Assembly (NCBI GenBank): GCA_002686195.1
Contig: NZAS01000130.1
Coordinates: 1 to 20,150 of the forward strand
Source: Candidatus Pacearchaeota archaeon
GTDB taxonomy: Archaea; Nanoarchaeota; Nanoarchaeia; Pacearchaeales; GW2011-AR1
Reading direction: 5' to 3'
Length of the DNA: 20,150 nt
Under the pieces are notes generated by a model. It made no database searches and was not told the DNA's origin. It worked only from the letters and a program-made list of their open reading frames with translations. This document shows positions 11,671 through 19,942 of this stretch, in pieces. Each line of letters begins with the position of its first letter. Position 1 is the stretch's first letter. Made by a program: the position numbers and the translations under genes.

Positions 11671-12973
11671 TATTAGACCAGATACCGTTGTTGGTGGTAG
11701 GATAACGATAAACGAGATATTGTTGAAGTCTGCAAGTGTAGATAAGACTTTGAATATATCAAGTATGGTTGATTCTTTCAACCTATTTGAGAATGTGTTT
11801 ACTAATACACTGACGGGAAATGTGAATGTTGGTGATACATCAAATGCACTTTCAAATTTTCCGATTGTTGGGCATGAAGAAGTTCATATAACATTAGGAA
11901 CACCTAATATAGAACGGGTGCAAACTAAGAAGTTTAGAATTTATAAAGTGACTAACATTCAAGAAGTTTCTATGGGGATGAAACGGTATACGATACATTT
12001 GTTATCCAATGAGTATTTTACGAATTTGAAACATTCGGTTAGTCGTTCATTTCCGAAAAGCACAACATCAACTATTGCCGAAAAAATCCTCAGATCTGAT
12101 CTGGAGTCAGAAAAAACATTTGACATCGAAGAAACTCAAAATGTTCATGATATAGTAATACCTAATTGGAAACCGTTTGAGGCGATAAATTGGTTGGCAA
12201 AGAGGTCTGTTGCAGAAGATCGAGATGGGGCCAATTATTTGTTTTATGAAACCAGAGATGGATTTCATTTTAGGTCGTTGGAATCACTTTCTGAGTCGGA
12301 AAGTGTTGGGAATTACAAACGGAAACCAGCAAATACCACAACGGGCAATCCAGACGAAGAACAGTACAAGAATGTCAATAAAATAGATATACTGAATTCC
12401 TTTGATATGGTGGCAAATATACCTAATGGCATGTATGCCAATCGTTTGATTATCCATGATATGATTAATCGCAAGTCAGAAACTTTGGACTACAATTATA
12501 GTAAAGAGTACTCCAAGATGACGCATGTCGAAGATAATAAAAAAACCAACAAATGGAGATTATCAGACGATCAGAATTTGGATGGGCAAGGGTCGAGTAT
12601 GATGGTACACAAGACTGCCGATGAACTAACTACCAGCCCGTTGAGTAAGCAAACTCTGATTAGTAGGTTTGATGATACCAATACATACTATGAGAGAACA
12701 ATGCAAAATAGATTATCACAAATGCAACAGGTAAACAACATAAAACTAAATATTACTATATCAGGTGATACCACCAGAAAGGTTGGTGATATTTTGAATT
12801 TGGAACTACCATCATTAGAACCGATTGGTATGGATGGAACAACACCTTTGGATAAATTGTACAACGGTAGGTACTTGATTACAGGTTTAAGACACAAAAT
12901 TGACAATTCCAGCCATGTGATGGTGATGGAAGTCGTTAAAGATTCATACTTCAGTTCATTACCGACAGAATAG
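11663..12973 (+). CDS. gp27-like baseplate hub protein, 436 aa
   Basis: Gp27-type trimers form the hub ring that holds the central spike (gp5). Supporting segments are the N-terminal beta domain (ISSMVDSFNLFENVFTNTLT, then GNVNVGDTSNALSNFPIVGH), FRIYKVTNIQEVSMGMKRYT, SFPKSTTSTIAEKILRSDL and PNWKPFEAINWLAKRSVAED, where the protein shows the IAxxIL and P...I..L..rs pattern of hub proteins (gp27, Mu gp44, P2 gpD type). The C-terminal GDTTRKVGDILNLELPS and LYNGRYLITGLRHKID form the last tube-like domain. T4 gp27 is 391 aa. A ribosome binding site GAGG overlaps the end of gp53. Its position two genes before gp5 supports the role. Confidence 0.75.
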   Translation: MRSIRPDTVVGGRITINEILLKSASVDKTLNISSMVDSFNLFENVFTNTLTGNVNVGDTSNALSNFPIVGHEEVHITLGTPNIERVQTKKFRIYKVTNIQEVSMGMKRYTIHLLSNEYFTNLKHSVSRSFPKSTTSTIAEKILRSDLESEKTFDIEETQNVHDIVIPNWKPFEAINWLAKRSVAEDRDGANYLFYETRDGFHFRSLESLSESESVGNYKRKPANTTTGNPDEEQYKNVNKIDILNSFDMVANIPNGMYANRLIIHDMINRKSETLDYNYSKEYSKMTHVEDNKKTNKWRLSDDQNLDGQGSSMMVHKTADELTTSPLSKQTLISRFDDTNTYYERTMQNRLSQMQQVNNIKLNITISGDTTRKVGDILNLELPSLEPIGMDGTTPLDKLYNGRYLITGLRHKIDNSSHVMVMEVVKDSYFSSLPTE

Positions 12974-12982
12974 GAGATTAAA

Positions 12983-14056
12983 ATGTTAGCAAGAGAATTC
13001 TCGAAACTGGTGGAATCGACAACAGATGTGATGTTGGATAGACCACACCATTTCAAATCAATAATGGATTTAGTAATTGCCACTATGAATGGCAAACAGG
13101 AACAGATTGATGAAAAACTGATTCTGTTCAATCAGGGTAAAAAGTACGGGCAAGCAGTTTTTCTTGCTGGTGGTGCTGGCTCTGGTAAGGGATTTGCCAC
13201 CAAGAACTTCATGGAAGGTGATAAATTCAAAATCAGGGATGTTGATGAATGGAAAAAGGCATTTATAGCCATTTCTAGGATTCAAAAAGATTCAACCGAT
13301 TGGGAAGGTGACATTAATCCAAAATACTTGGATGACAAGGGTAGATTGCTTGCCGATTTGGATTTGAGAAATCCAGAGCATGTCAGTGCATTACATGGGG
13401 CAGTTAAGAAATTGGGCATCAAAGAGAAAACCCTAAAGTTACTACTAAAGGATCTCGACCAGAGACATTTACCCAATATATTATTTGACATCACACTCAA
13501 GGAAACCGAAGATATTTCTGAAGTTATTCCTAGACTTACAGATGTTGGATATGATGCAAAAAATATACATTTGGTATGGGTTCTGGCAAATTATCATGTT
13601 GCAGTCAAGGCAAATGCAGAACGTGAAAGGGTTGTGGATGACCACATACTTCTGACAACACATGAAGGAGCCGCAAATACCATGTTCAGTCTAATCAAGA
13701 GCAAAGGTATACCTGGCCTCGGTGGTGGAGTTCATGTCATTTTGGCAAATCGGGAAAACACTATTTTTTGGGAACGATCAGATGGATCTAAAACTAGCAC
13801 AATAAAGGACTTTACTTATCTCACTCTAAAACCAGAAGGTAAGGGTTGGAATAGTCAGGGAGAGGTTAATGGGCAAGTGTTGGATTGGATTAAAGATAAT
13901 ATACCAAGAAGTGAAGCCACTAAAGGGTTGTGGATGAATCCACCAAAAGTGATAGGTAGAGGTTATTCGGGTGATGACTCTGCTAGTCAGAGTGATTTAG
14001 AAACGGCAAGAGGTTCGTGGGCAGTCGGGCAACCAGAGGATAATGATGATGTCTAA
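12983..14056 (+). CDS. P-loop kinase-like protein (zeta-toxin-like), 357 aa
   Basis: Walker A motif GGAGSGKG lies at residues 63-70 after a beta strand (AVFLA). It is followed by FKIRDVDEWKKAF (about 81-93), a position where zeta-toxin/kinase proteins bear a catalytic Asp. A strand-helix unit, LPNILFDITLKETEDISEVI (about 162-181), and NIHLVWVLANYHVAVKANAE with RERVVDDH (about 194-222) look like the kinase lid, with Arg residues in the R...R pattern. An ISRIQKDSTDWEGDINPKYL loop is unusual. Substrate is unknown; phosphotransfer to a nucleotide or sugar is a family-level guess. The last 40 residues are acidic and Ser/Gly-rich. It lies between the hub gene and gp5 with AGGAG upstream, so it would be expressed with virion proteins. 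I recall similar ATPase-like genes in marine T4-like phages. Confidence 0.75.
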   Translation: MLAREFSKLVESTTDVMLDRPHHFKSIMDLVIATMNGKQEQIDEKLILFNQGKKYGQAVFLAGGAGSGKGFATKNFMEGDKFKIRDVDEWKKAFIAISRIQKDSTDWEGDINPKYLDDKGRLLADLDLRNPEHVSALHGAVKKLGIKEKTLKLLLKDLDQRHLPNILFDITLKETEDISEVIPRLTDVGYDAKNIHLVWVLANYHVAVKANAERERVVDDHILLTTHEGAANTMFSLIKSKGIPGLGGGVHVILANRENTIFWERSDGSKTSTIKDFTYLTLKPEGKGWNSQGEVNGQVLDWIKDNIPRSEATKGLWMNPPKVIGRGYSGDDSASQSDLETARGSWAVGQPEDNDDV

Positions 14057-14192
14057 GAATAAAAAACCACTAACTGCTAAAGAATTTGACAAGAAATATC
14101 CACATCTAAAGGATCATGCCGATTATAAAAACTACGGTAAGATTAAAAAGTTATCGGTAACAAACAAACGAATGAGATCGAGAAAAAGGTAG
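14046..14192 (+). CDS. Small basic protein, 48 aa
   Basis: Starts among three consecutive ATG codons (14043, 14046, 14049) behind GAGG at 14036-14039; 14046 gives 6-nt spacing. The product includes MSKNKKPLTAKEFDKKYPHL and ends TNKRMRSRKR, with about 20 Lys/Arg residues and no hydrophobic core. It overlaps the end of the kinase-like gene by 11 nt and stops 3 nt before gp5, filling an otherwise empty gap. Good ribosome binding site and snug packing argue that it is real. A nucleic-acid or membrane-surface binding role is a guess. Confidence 0.6.
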   Translation: MMSKNKKPLTAKEFDKKYPHLKDHADYKNYGKIKKLSVTNKRMRSRKR

Positions 14193-14195
14193 TAA

Positions 14196-15716
14196 ATGAA
14201 TCCAACTTTCGTCTGGTGGAAGGGGAAGGTCGAAGATCGGACAGATCCGTTACAGTTAGGTAGATGTAAGGTACGCATACTTGGATACCATACAGATGAC
14301 GTATCGGAAATTCCAACTGAAGATTTACCCTTTGCTTATCCAGCAATGCCTATCAATAGCAGACCAAGTGATTCACCTGTTGGCCCTGTAGAGGGTACAT
14401 GGGTTATGGGGTTCTTTGCCGATGGTGAAAATGCACAGCAACCGATAATGACACATATTATTGATGCTGGTTATAAGACATCGGATGATCCGACAGATAT
14501 TCCAGAAAGTCCGAAGTGGGGTAAATCAGAAATACCTGTGGGTGAAGTAAACACCAATAGGTTAGCAAGAGGTGAAACTGCTGATACTTATGTTAGCAAT
14601 TATGAATCAGTGGGTACTGTGCCAATAGCAGGGGCAATGAATACGGGTTGGCAAGATCCAGAATTGGGGTATGATGCAGAATATCCTTACAATAAAGTTG
14701 AAGAAAGTCAATCAGGGCATGTGCATGAAGTAGATGATACAAAAGGCAACGAGAGGATAGCAGTTGCACATAAATCTGGAACAGTCAACGTGATGAAAGC
14801 AGATGGTGATAGGGTAGCAAAGGTGGTTGGGCATGATTATACCATTACAGTCAAGGATAACAGGATTTATGCCAAAGGGAATGTCAACATAACTGCCGAT
14901 GGTGATGTGAACATCAAAAGCAATAAAATAGTAAGATTGGAAGGGTTGCAAGTCCGTATCAAAGGTGATTTAGGTATATTATTACAATCACCAACAGGTG
15001 TTTTTGTATCTGCTCCGTTTTTGAGTACAGATCCAAAGTTGGGTGGTGCGATAATGCATGGTGGAACGGGTTCACCATTTGTTGCACCAGCTGGAATACC
15101 ACCAGATGCTATTATGGTAGATTTGCCGAGTCCAGTTGCTAGTGGTATAGATGATGCAGATAGTGCAGATGATGACACTGATGCCGATGATTCCCTTGTA
15201 GTAAAAGGTGCGAATCCATTGGCAGATCTGAAGTCTACTATTTTGGGTGGGTTTAAGGCAAAGAAAATCATGTTCTTGGGCCCAGCAGAGTGTGGTACAG
15301 ATATGTTGGATGGACTGTCTGCCAGTTTGAGTTTACCAGATTGGTTGAAATTTTTGTTGAATCTCATGAATAATTTATCGAAAGATGAAGAAACTGCACG
15401 TCAGAGTCCTGAGTACAAAAACATGCTTTCGGAAATTAAAGATGACCAAGAAAGACGTAGAATTGCCGAAGAATCAAAATTATCGGACGACGAAGCAATA
15501 GAGGTTGTAGATCAAGATGGGGTATCTCATATGGTTACATCAATCGAAGATGCAATAGAATTGATTGAAGATGGAAAAACATTGACAATAGTTGAGGAAA
15601 TCGTACAAGAAACGGTAGATCCCGAAGTTACTACTGTGGCAACAGAAAAGGTGATACCGAAAATTACAAACTGCTGTGAAACTTGTGGAGAGGTGACTTG
15701 CGAATGCACCAGTTAA
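14196..15716 (+). CDS. 5: gp5-like central spike/hub protein without lysozyme domain, 506 aa
   Basis: Residues 1-95 are the gp5 OB-fold: MNPTFVWWKGKVEDRTDPLQ, LGRCKVRILGYHTDDVSEIP, then VEGTWVMGFFADGENAQQPI. In T4 the lysozyme domain follows; here residues 100-180 are a short Pro/Gly linker and no lysozyme Glu-Asp-Thr catalytic pattern is visible. Residues 182-275 (ERIAVAHKSGTVNVM, then RIYAKGNVNITADGDVNIKS) are the beginning of the triple beta-helix needle. After an Asp-rich spacer (318-333) comes a C-terminal domain not found in T4 gp5, with a helix DWLKFLLNLMNNLSKDEETA and an acidic stretch. It ends in a cysteine cluster, CCETCGEVTCECTS (493-506). The PAAR tip is encoded three genes downstream. 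Confidence 0.85.
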   Translation: MNPTFVWWKGKVEDRTDPLQLGRCKVRILGYHTDDVSEIPTEDLPFAYPAMPINSRPSDSPVGPVEGTWVMGFFADGENAQQPIMTHIIDAGYKTSDDPTDIPESPKWGKSEIPVGEVNTNRLARGETADTYVSNYESVGTVPIAGAMNTGWQDPELGYDAEYPYNKVEESQSGHVHEVDDTKGNERIAVAHKSGTVNVMKADGDRVAKVVGHDYTITVKDNRIYAKGNVNITADGDVNIKSNKIVRLEGLQVRIKGDLGILLQSPTGVFVSAPFLSTDPKLGGAIMHGGTGSPFVAPAGIPPDAIMVDLPSPVASGIDDADSADDDTDADDSLVVKGANPLADLKSTILGGFKAKKIMFLGPAECGTDMLDGLSASLSLPDWLKFLLNLMNNLSKDEETARQSPEYKNMLSEIKDDQERRRIAEESKLSDDEAIEVVDQDGVSHMVTSIEDAIELIEDGKTLTIVEEIVQETVDPEVTTVATEKVIPKITNCCETCGEVTCECTS

Positions 15717-16039
15717 TGAATTTATTGAAAATCCAAGATGTAGTGGATGTCGAGGTGATTTCTGCATTGAAAACCCTAGTCGATAAAAAGATTATTGAGT
15801 TTGATGAGGAATCTAAGGCAATTGTTATCAATATGGATGTCATGTTTAAAATTAAAGGAAATTTACAGATAGATTGCGACAAACATGTTATTTTAAATAG
15901 TGGAAAGGTTGATGATGAGGAATTAAACGAACCATACTCAATTTGGTTGAATCCAGTGATGGATAGTAAAGGCAGTTTGGTGGTGGATGATACCAACTAC
16001 ATAGAGCAGAGTGATACTGAATGGCCACAAATAACTTAG
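15704..16039 (+). CDS. Hypothetical structural-type protein, 111 aa
   Basis: I do not recognise it. The start ATG 15704 has GAGG 10 nt upstream and overlaps the end of gp5; an alternative ATG at 15716 lies farther from it. The N-terminal third is helical (MNLLKIQDVVDVEVISALKT). The middle is beta-rich with alternating pattern (AIVINMDVMFKIKGNLQIDC, then DKHVILNSGK), similar in style to the gp5 beta-helix repeats. It ends with EPYSIWLNPVMDSKGSLVVD. Such alternating strands between gp5 and PAAR would suit a needle accessory or a small trimeric protein, but that is inference. The stop overlaps the following gene by 19 nt. Confidence 0.65.
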   Translation: MHQLMNLLKIQDVVDVEVISALKTLVDKKIIEFDEESKAIVINMDVMFKIKGNLQIDCDKHVILNSGKVDDEELNEPYSIWLNPVMDSKGSLVVDDTNYIEQSDTEWPQIT

Positions 16040-17280
16040 AATTTACACTCAAAGATGGATCTAAACAGATCCTTGATCTTTCAGTTCTGGCAAACATATT
16101 ATACATAGATCTGTACATGGAAGATGGTACTGTACTGAAAGTGCCATTGAGATTCTTGGAGTTGAGTACAGGTGAATCTGCATCATTATCAGAAATATTA
16201 ACGGCACTTATCACTGCCAATATGAATAATGATAATGTGATGCGTGAAATGGGATATCGAATACATGATGCTATAATTGCACCGTATTATGCAGATGATC
16301 GTGCATTAGAGAAGTTGAAATTTACTAAGACCATAGAGTACAATATTCGTGGACGTTCTGATGAAATCATCGAAATGGTCAAGGGTGAATTGCCCAAAGG
16401 TATATCACTAGTAAAGTATGGAGATACATATAAGATAGAAGGGTATGCCAGTGATGAAAACTTGTCAGACTACAGTTCGGAATATGATTTTGAGAGTTTG
16501 GATGGATTGTCTGCACTTGAAGATAAATACAAACATAGACAGTTGGAATTTCTGAACATAAGACAAGTTAGTGGTAGTGATTTTAAAGTTGGTGATAATA
16601 TAGTCGAAGAAGAAACTGGTGATGTTGCGGCTATAAGTGAGATTCAAACTTATATGATTGGTTTGGAACAGAGAACTAAGTTTCTGGTTAGGGAATTTTC
16701 ATCGGAAACTACGGTTGAGTATAACGGGGATGACTTCCCTGATATGTTTAGTTACTATAGTGGTCGGGTCATGTTTGATGCTAATATGATACCAGCATTG
16801 GATGCGAAGTGGAAAGGCCATCTAAGTTCGACAATTGGAACTAAACGAGTCAGTTTTGATGATGTGAAACAAACATTGCCAGAAAATATATCATCGTTGC
16901 ACGAAAAGACTTTTGATTTCACCTTGGGTATGCGTACACCAGAATCGACTGAGTACACGGATACCAATGATTACACGTTAAAGGTTAGACAGAATTTTGA
17001 TAGTGTCAGAGATAAGGCAATACCACCAGTAGAGTTGCCAGTACAAAAAGAATTTGATGCAGATACTGGTGATGCATATGTTTACTACATGGGAGATACA
17101 CCGAAGTTTGTACCAGCGGCAACTTGGTATTTGCCATTCACTAAAAACGATACCACTTCTGCCAATATATCAATTACGTTTGGACAGTTGAATTACACAG
17201 AGACAATAATTGATGCCAGACATGGGTTATTCGTTAGATCCAATACAGGAACATTACAGGAACTGGAGTTACTATCATGA
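16021..17280 (+). CDS. Unknown probable virion protein, 419 aa
   Basis: No family is recognised with confidence. The N-terminal 90 residues are a compact alpha/beta segment (FTLKDGSKQILDLSVLANIL). Residues 100-145 (TKTIEYNIRGRSDEIIEMVK, then GELPKGISLVKYGDTYKIEG) resemble the putative Ig/cadherin-like repeat pattern LP.G.SL....Y.I.G seen in adhesins and tail fibres. A GDNIVEEETGDVAAISEI cassette near 192 recalls the Gly/Asp insertion in gp53. The C-terminal part is beta-rich and ends SITFGQLNYTETIIDARHGL. No signal peptide or membrane segment. It lies between gp5 and PAAR in a tight operon, with ATGA overlap to PAAR, so a spike or baseplate component is likely. The ribosome binding site is weak (AGAG). 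Confidence 0.75.
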   Translation: MATNNLEFTLKDGSKQILDLSVLANILYIDLYMEDGTVLKVPLRFLELSTGESASLSEILTALITANMNNDNVMREMGYRIHDAIIAPYYADDRALEKLKFTKTIEYNIRGRSDEIIEMVKGELPKGISLVKYGDTYKIEGYASDENLSDYSSEYDFESLDGLSALEDKYKHRQLEFLNIRQVSGSDFKVGDNIVEEETGDVAAISEIQTYMIGLEQRTKFLVREFSSETTVEYNGDDFPDMFSYYSGRVMFDANMIPALDAKWKGHLSSTIGTKRVSFDDVKQTLPENISSLHEKTFDFTLGMRTPESTEYTDTNDYTLKVRQNFDSVRDKAIPPVELPVQKEFDADTGDAYVYYMGDTPKFVPAATWYLPFTKNDTTSANISITFGQLNYTETIIDARHGLFVRSNTGTLQELELLS

Positions 17281-17678
17281 CAACTAGACCAATTGCCGTA
17301 TGGGGGAATATGGATTCTGGACACGGCCCATTTCCACCAACACCAGCAATACTTCCAGTTGCGCCAGGTGGAACGACAACGAAAACACCTTTGAATCCAT
17401 ATTCGGCATCTGGGAATGTAAAGGTTGGTTGTGTGCATAAGAATGTGGGAGTACATCGGCAATTTGATGTAAGGATACCACATATTAGTGTCAGTAGCCC
17501 ATTTCCACCAGAATTGTTTACTAATGCAGGGGCATATAATGGTGGTTTATTGCCATATACCAAGAATGGTAGCAAAACTGTCAAAACGAATGGAGTAGAA
17601 ACTGCCAGAGTGGGTTCACCTGTTATTTGTTCTTCCAAAATTCTGTCAGGTATAAAAACAGTCATGATCGGAGAATGA
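17277..17678 (+). CDS. PAAR-type spike tip protein, 133 aa
   Basis: PAAR proteins form a small cone that sharpens the needle tip of contractile tails and type VI systems (T4 gp5.4, 97 aa). The N-terminus (MTTRPIAVWGNMDSGHGPFP) and later GNVKVGCVHKNVGVHRQFDV, SSPFPPELF and a final VETARVGSPVICSSKILSGI fit the PAAR pattern of Gly-His-Pro turns and repeated strands. His16, His54 and His59 with Cys52 are candidate metal ligands. Its length suggests a double-repeat form. GGAG precedes the start, which overlaps the 419-aa gene's stop, and gp25 follows after 1 nt. Confidence 0.85.
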   Translation: MTTRPIAVWGNMDSGHGPFPPTPAILPVAPGGTTTKTPLNPYSASGNVKVGCVHKNVGVHRQFDVRIPHISVSSPFPPELFTNAGAYNGGLLPYTKNGSKTVKTNGVETARVGSPVICSSKILSGIKTVMIGE

Positions 17679-17679
17679 T

Positions 17680-18102
17680 ATGAACTATACAGTTACAGAA
17701 AAGAATACCACTAAATTTCAGAATAGGCAATTTGTAGATCTGGATTTGAATTTTAAACGGAATCCGATTACTAATGATATTGTGAGCAAAAAGGGTGAGA
17801 ATGCAATCAAACAGAGCATAAAGAATCTGGTTATGACTAGGATTGGTGAAAAGTTGTTTAGTCCATTGATTGGATCATATGTCTATAATTTGCTGTTTGA
17901 TAACATTGTACCAGAGACTACCATTGCATTACAGACTAGCATAGAGGATGTTATAAATACATATGAACCAAGAGCAATAGTCAATCATGTAATGGTTGAT
18001 CCAGATCCAGACAACAACCGATACCTGATTACACTGATTGTATCGTTTGTCAATTCACCAGAACCAACAACAGTAGAATTCTTTTTGGAACGGTTGAGAT
18101 AA
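17680..18102 (+). CDS. 25: gp25-like baseplate wedge protein, 140 aa
   Basis: Gp25 sits at the wedge-sheath junction and primes sheath assembly. The sequence has FVDLDLNFKRNPITNDIVSK, ENAIKQSIKNLVMTRIGEKL and SPLIGSYVYNLLF, then the invariant EPR motif (TYEPRAIVNHVMVDPDPDNN) and LITLIVSFVNSPEPTTVEFF. This is the standard gp25 lineup and T4 gp25 has 132 aa. Ribosome binding site GGAG with short spacing after PAAR; gp6 starts 1 nt after its stop. Confidence 0.95.
   Translation: MNYTVTEKNTTKFQNRQFVDLDLNFKRNPITNDIVSKKGENAIKQSIKNLVMTRIGEKLFSPLIGSYVYNLLFDNIVPETTIALQTSIEDVINTYEPRAIVNHVMVDPDPDNNRYLITLIVSFVNSPEPTTVEFFLERLR
17952..17959 (+). promoter_or_regulatory. Possible internal late promoter for gp6
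   Basis: An exact TATAAATA lies in the gp25 coding region, 145 bp before the gp6 ATG. It encodes the VINTYEPR stretch next to the conserved EPR motif, so coding constraint may explain it. In an AT-rich genome one chance match per window is not surprising. Confidence 0.3.
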
Positions 18103-18103
18103 T

Positions 18104-19942
18104 ATGCAAAATAGTAAATTACGAATTACCGAATTAGATTTTGACAAAATCAAAACCAATATAGTCGATTTCATGAAAAAACAGTCCGAGTTTTCGGACT
18201 ATGATTTCGATGGTGCTGGTTTGTCTGTCTTGACCGATGTGCTTGCTTACAACACACACTACATGTCTTATTATTTGAATATGGTTGCTAATGAAATGTT
18301 TTTGGATAGTGTTTCGCAACGTTCATCGGCAGTGTCCATAGCAAAACATTTGGGGTATGTCACGCAGTCCACAACGGGGGCAGAAGCAACTGCAACTTTG
18401 ACTTGTGTCACTGCTGAAACTTCAATAGATAGTCCAACAACTATAACTATTCCACAATACACTAAGTTTACTATAAAACTGGATGATGTTTCATATATAT
18501 TTTACACTTTGAAGTCTTATACGGCCACTACAACAGATACAGGGGCAAATAGAACTTATACGGCAACTGGTGTTAAATTGAAGCAGGGGAAACAGGGTAC
18601 GATAGATTTTGTGGTTAACCAAACAGGGTTTGAGGAAAAATATATTGTACCAGTTGATAACTTAGACACGTCAACTTTAATTGTTAAGATCAAGCAAACT
18701 GCTAGTTCGGGAACGTATGATCTTTGGACATTATATGAGAATGTAACAGATTTGACTAGTACATCTAAGAGTTACTTTTTACAAGAGGTTGAAGATGGAA
18801 AGTATGAGATTTATTTTGGTGATGGTGTGCTTGGTGCAAAGTTGGCACAAGGCAATGTGATTACAGTTGAATATTTGACTAGTGATGGTGCAGTGGCAAA
18901 TGGTGCAGGGAATGATAGTGTCAATTTATTCAAAATTGCAACAGCATTATCTTATATCAGACCAGATGCTGGTACAACAGGTACAGTTACACCTACCATA
19001 TCAGCAACATCAGCTGCAACAGGTGGTGCAGTTGCCGAAACAATTGATTCTATTAAATACAATGCACCAAAGGCATTTAAGACACAAGATCGTGCAGTTA
19101 CACTTGAAGATTATAAATCAATGGTAATTAATAAATACACGAATGCTAGTTCGGTTTCTGTTTGGGGTGGGGAAGATAACGATCCGCCAGATTATGGTAA
19201 GGTGTATATCGCAATTAGACCAGTTACGGGGTTGACTTTGACCGATGTTTCAAAGGAAGATGTTAAAACCATTTTGAATAAGTATAAAGTATTGGCCATT
19301 ACACCAGTTGTGGTTGATCCAGATTATACCTTTGTGATAGTTGATAGTTCAGTTTATTATAACTCAACTACATCATTGATTCCAGCAGAAACCATGAAAG
19401 AGAATGTTACTACCACCATAAAGGACTACAACAATAGTACTTTGAATAAATTTGGTACGGTGTTCAGACATTCGCAACTTACTGCATTGATTGATGATAC
19501 GAATGATCCAATACGAAGCAATGTTACCAAAATAAAATTGAAGAAACGGATCAAACCTACACTTGGTAAAATTCAAGGATGGATAGGTAAGGACACATTA
19601 AAATATGGAAGTGCTATAGTCAAGGGGTCGGTTACATCAGATGAATTTACAGTTTGCAATAACATATGCTATGGTGGAAATGTTATTTTCACAGATGATA
19701 GCAATGGTGTAATTAATTTGACTTCTGGTGGAACGATCATATTTGAAGATATAGGTACAGTTGATTATACAACAGGCAAGATAACCATTTCGGGTGTGGC
19801 AGTTAATGTCATTGAGGGCGGTACAGAGTACGTTTACATAACCGCCGATGTTGACGAAGCAGATGTCAAACCAGTAGCAAGACAAGTAATTACAATTCAA
19901 GATGCCGATATAACGGTAACGATGGTGGAAGATGTTACATAA
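18104..19942 (+). CDS. 6: gp6-like baseplate wedge protein, 612 aa
   Basis: Gp6 forms the inner ring joining the wedges in the T4 baseplate (660 aa). The N-terminus (LRITELDFDKIKTNIVDFMK, then FSDYDFDGAGLSVLTDVLAY and NTHYMSYYLNMVANEMFLDS) followed by SQRSSAVSIAKHLGYVTQST is the gp6/gpJ-like wedge signature. The middle has EVEDGKYEIYFGDGVLGAKL and NVITVEYLTSDGAVANGAGN, and the C-terminal half NAPKAFKTQDRAVTLEDYKS, SSVSVWGGEDNDPPDYGKVY. All are typical of baseplate J family proteins. The ribosome binding site is a weak GAG, so coupling to gp25 is likely. Confidence 0.93.
   Translation: MQNSKLRITELDFDKIKTNIVDFMKKQSEFSDYDFDGAGLSVLTDVLAYNTHYMSYYLNMVANEMFLDSVSQRSSAVSIAKHLGYVTQSTTGAEATATLTCVTAETSIDSPTTITIPQYTKFTIKLDDVSYIFYTLKSYTATTTDTGANRTYTATGVKLKQGKQGTIDFVVNQTGFEEKYIVPVDNLDTSTLIVKIKQTASSGTYDLWTLYENVTDLTSTSKSYFLQEVEDGKYEIYFGDGVLGAKLAQGNVITVEYLTSDGAVANGAGNDSVNLFKIATALSYIRPDAGTTGTVTPTISATSAATGGAVAETIDSIKYNAPKAFKTQDRAVTLEDYKSMVINKYTNASSVSVWGGEDNDPPDYGKVYIAIRPVTGLTLTDVSKEDVKTILNKYKVLAITPVVVDPDYTFVIVDSSVYYNSTTSLIPAETMKENVTTTIKDYNNSTLNKFGTVFRHSQLTALIDDTNDPIRSNVTKIKLKKRIKPTLGKIQGWIGKDTLKYGSAIVKGSVTSDEFTVCNNICYGGNVIFTDDSNGVINLTSGGTIIFEDIGTVDYTTGKITISGVAVNVIEGGTEYVYITADVDEADVKPVARQVITIQDADITVTMVEDVT

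Noticed and set aside
12688..13131. 147-aa minus-strand frame spanning the gp27-like/kinase junction.
   Set aside because: It is a shadow frame over two well-supported genes, without a ribosome binding site or recognisable domain.
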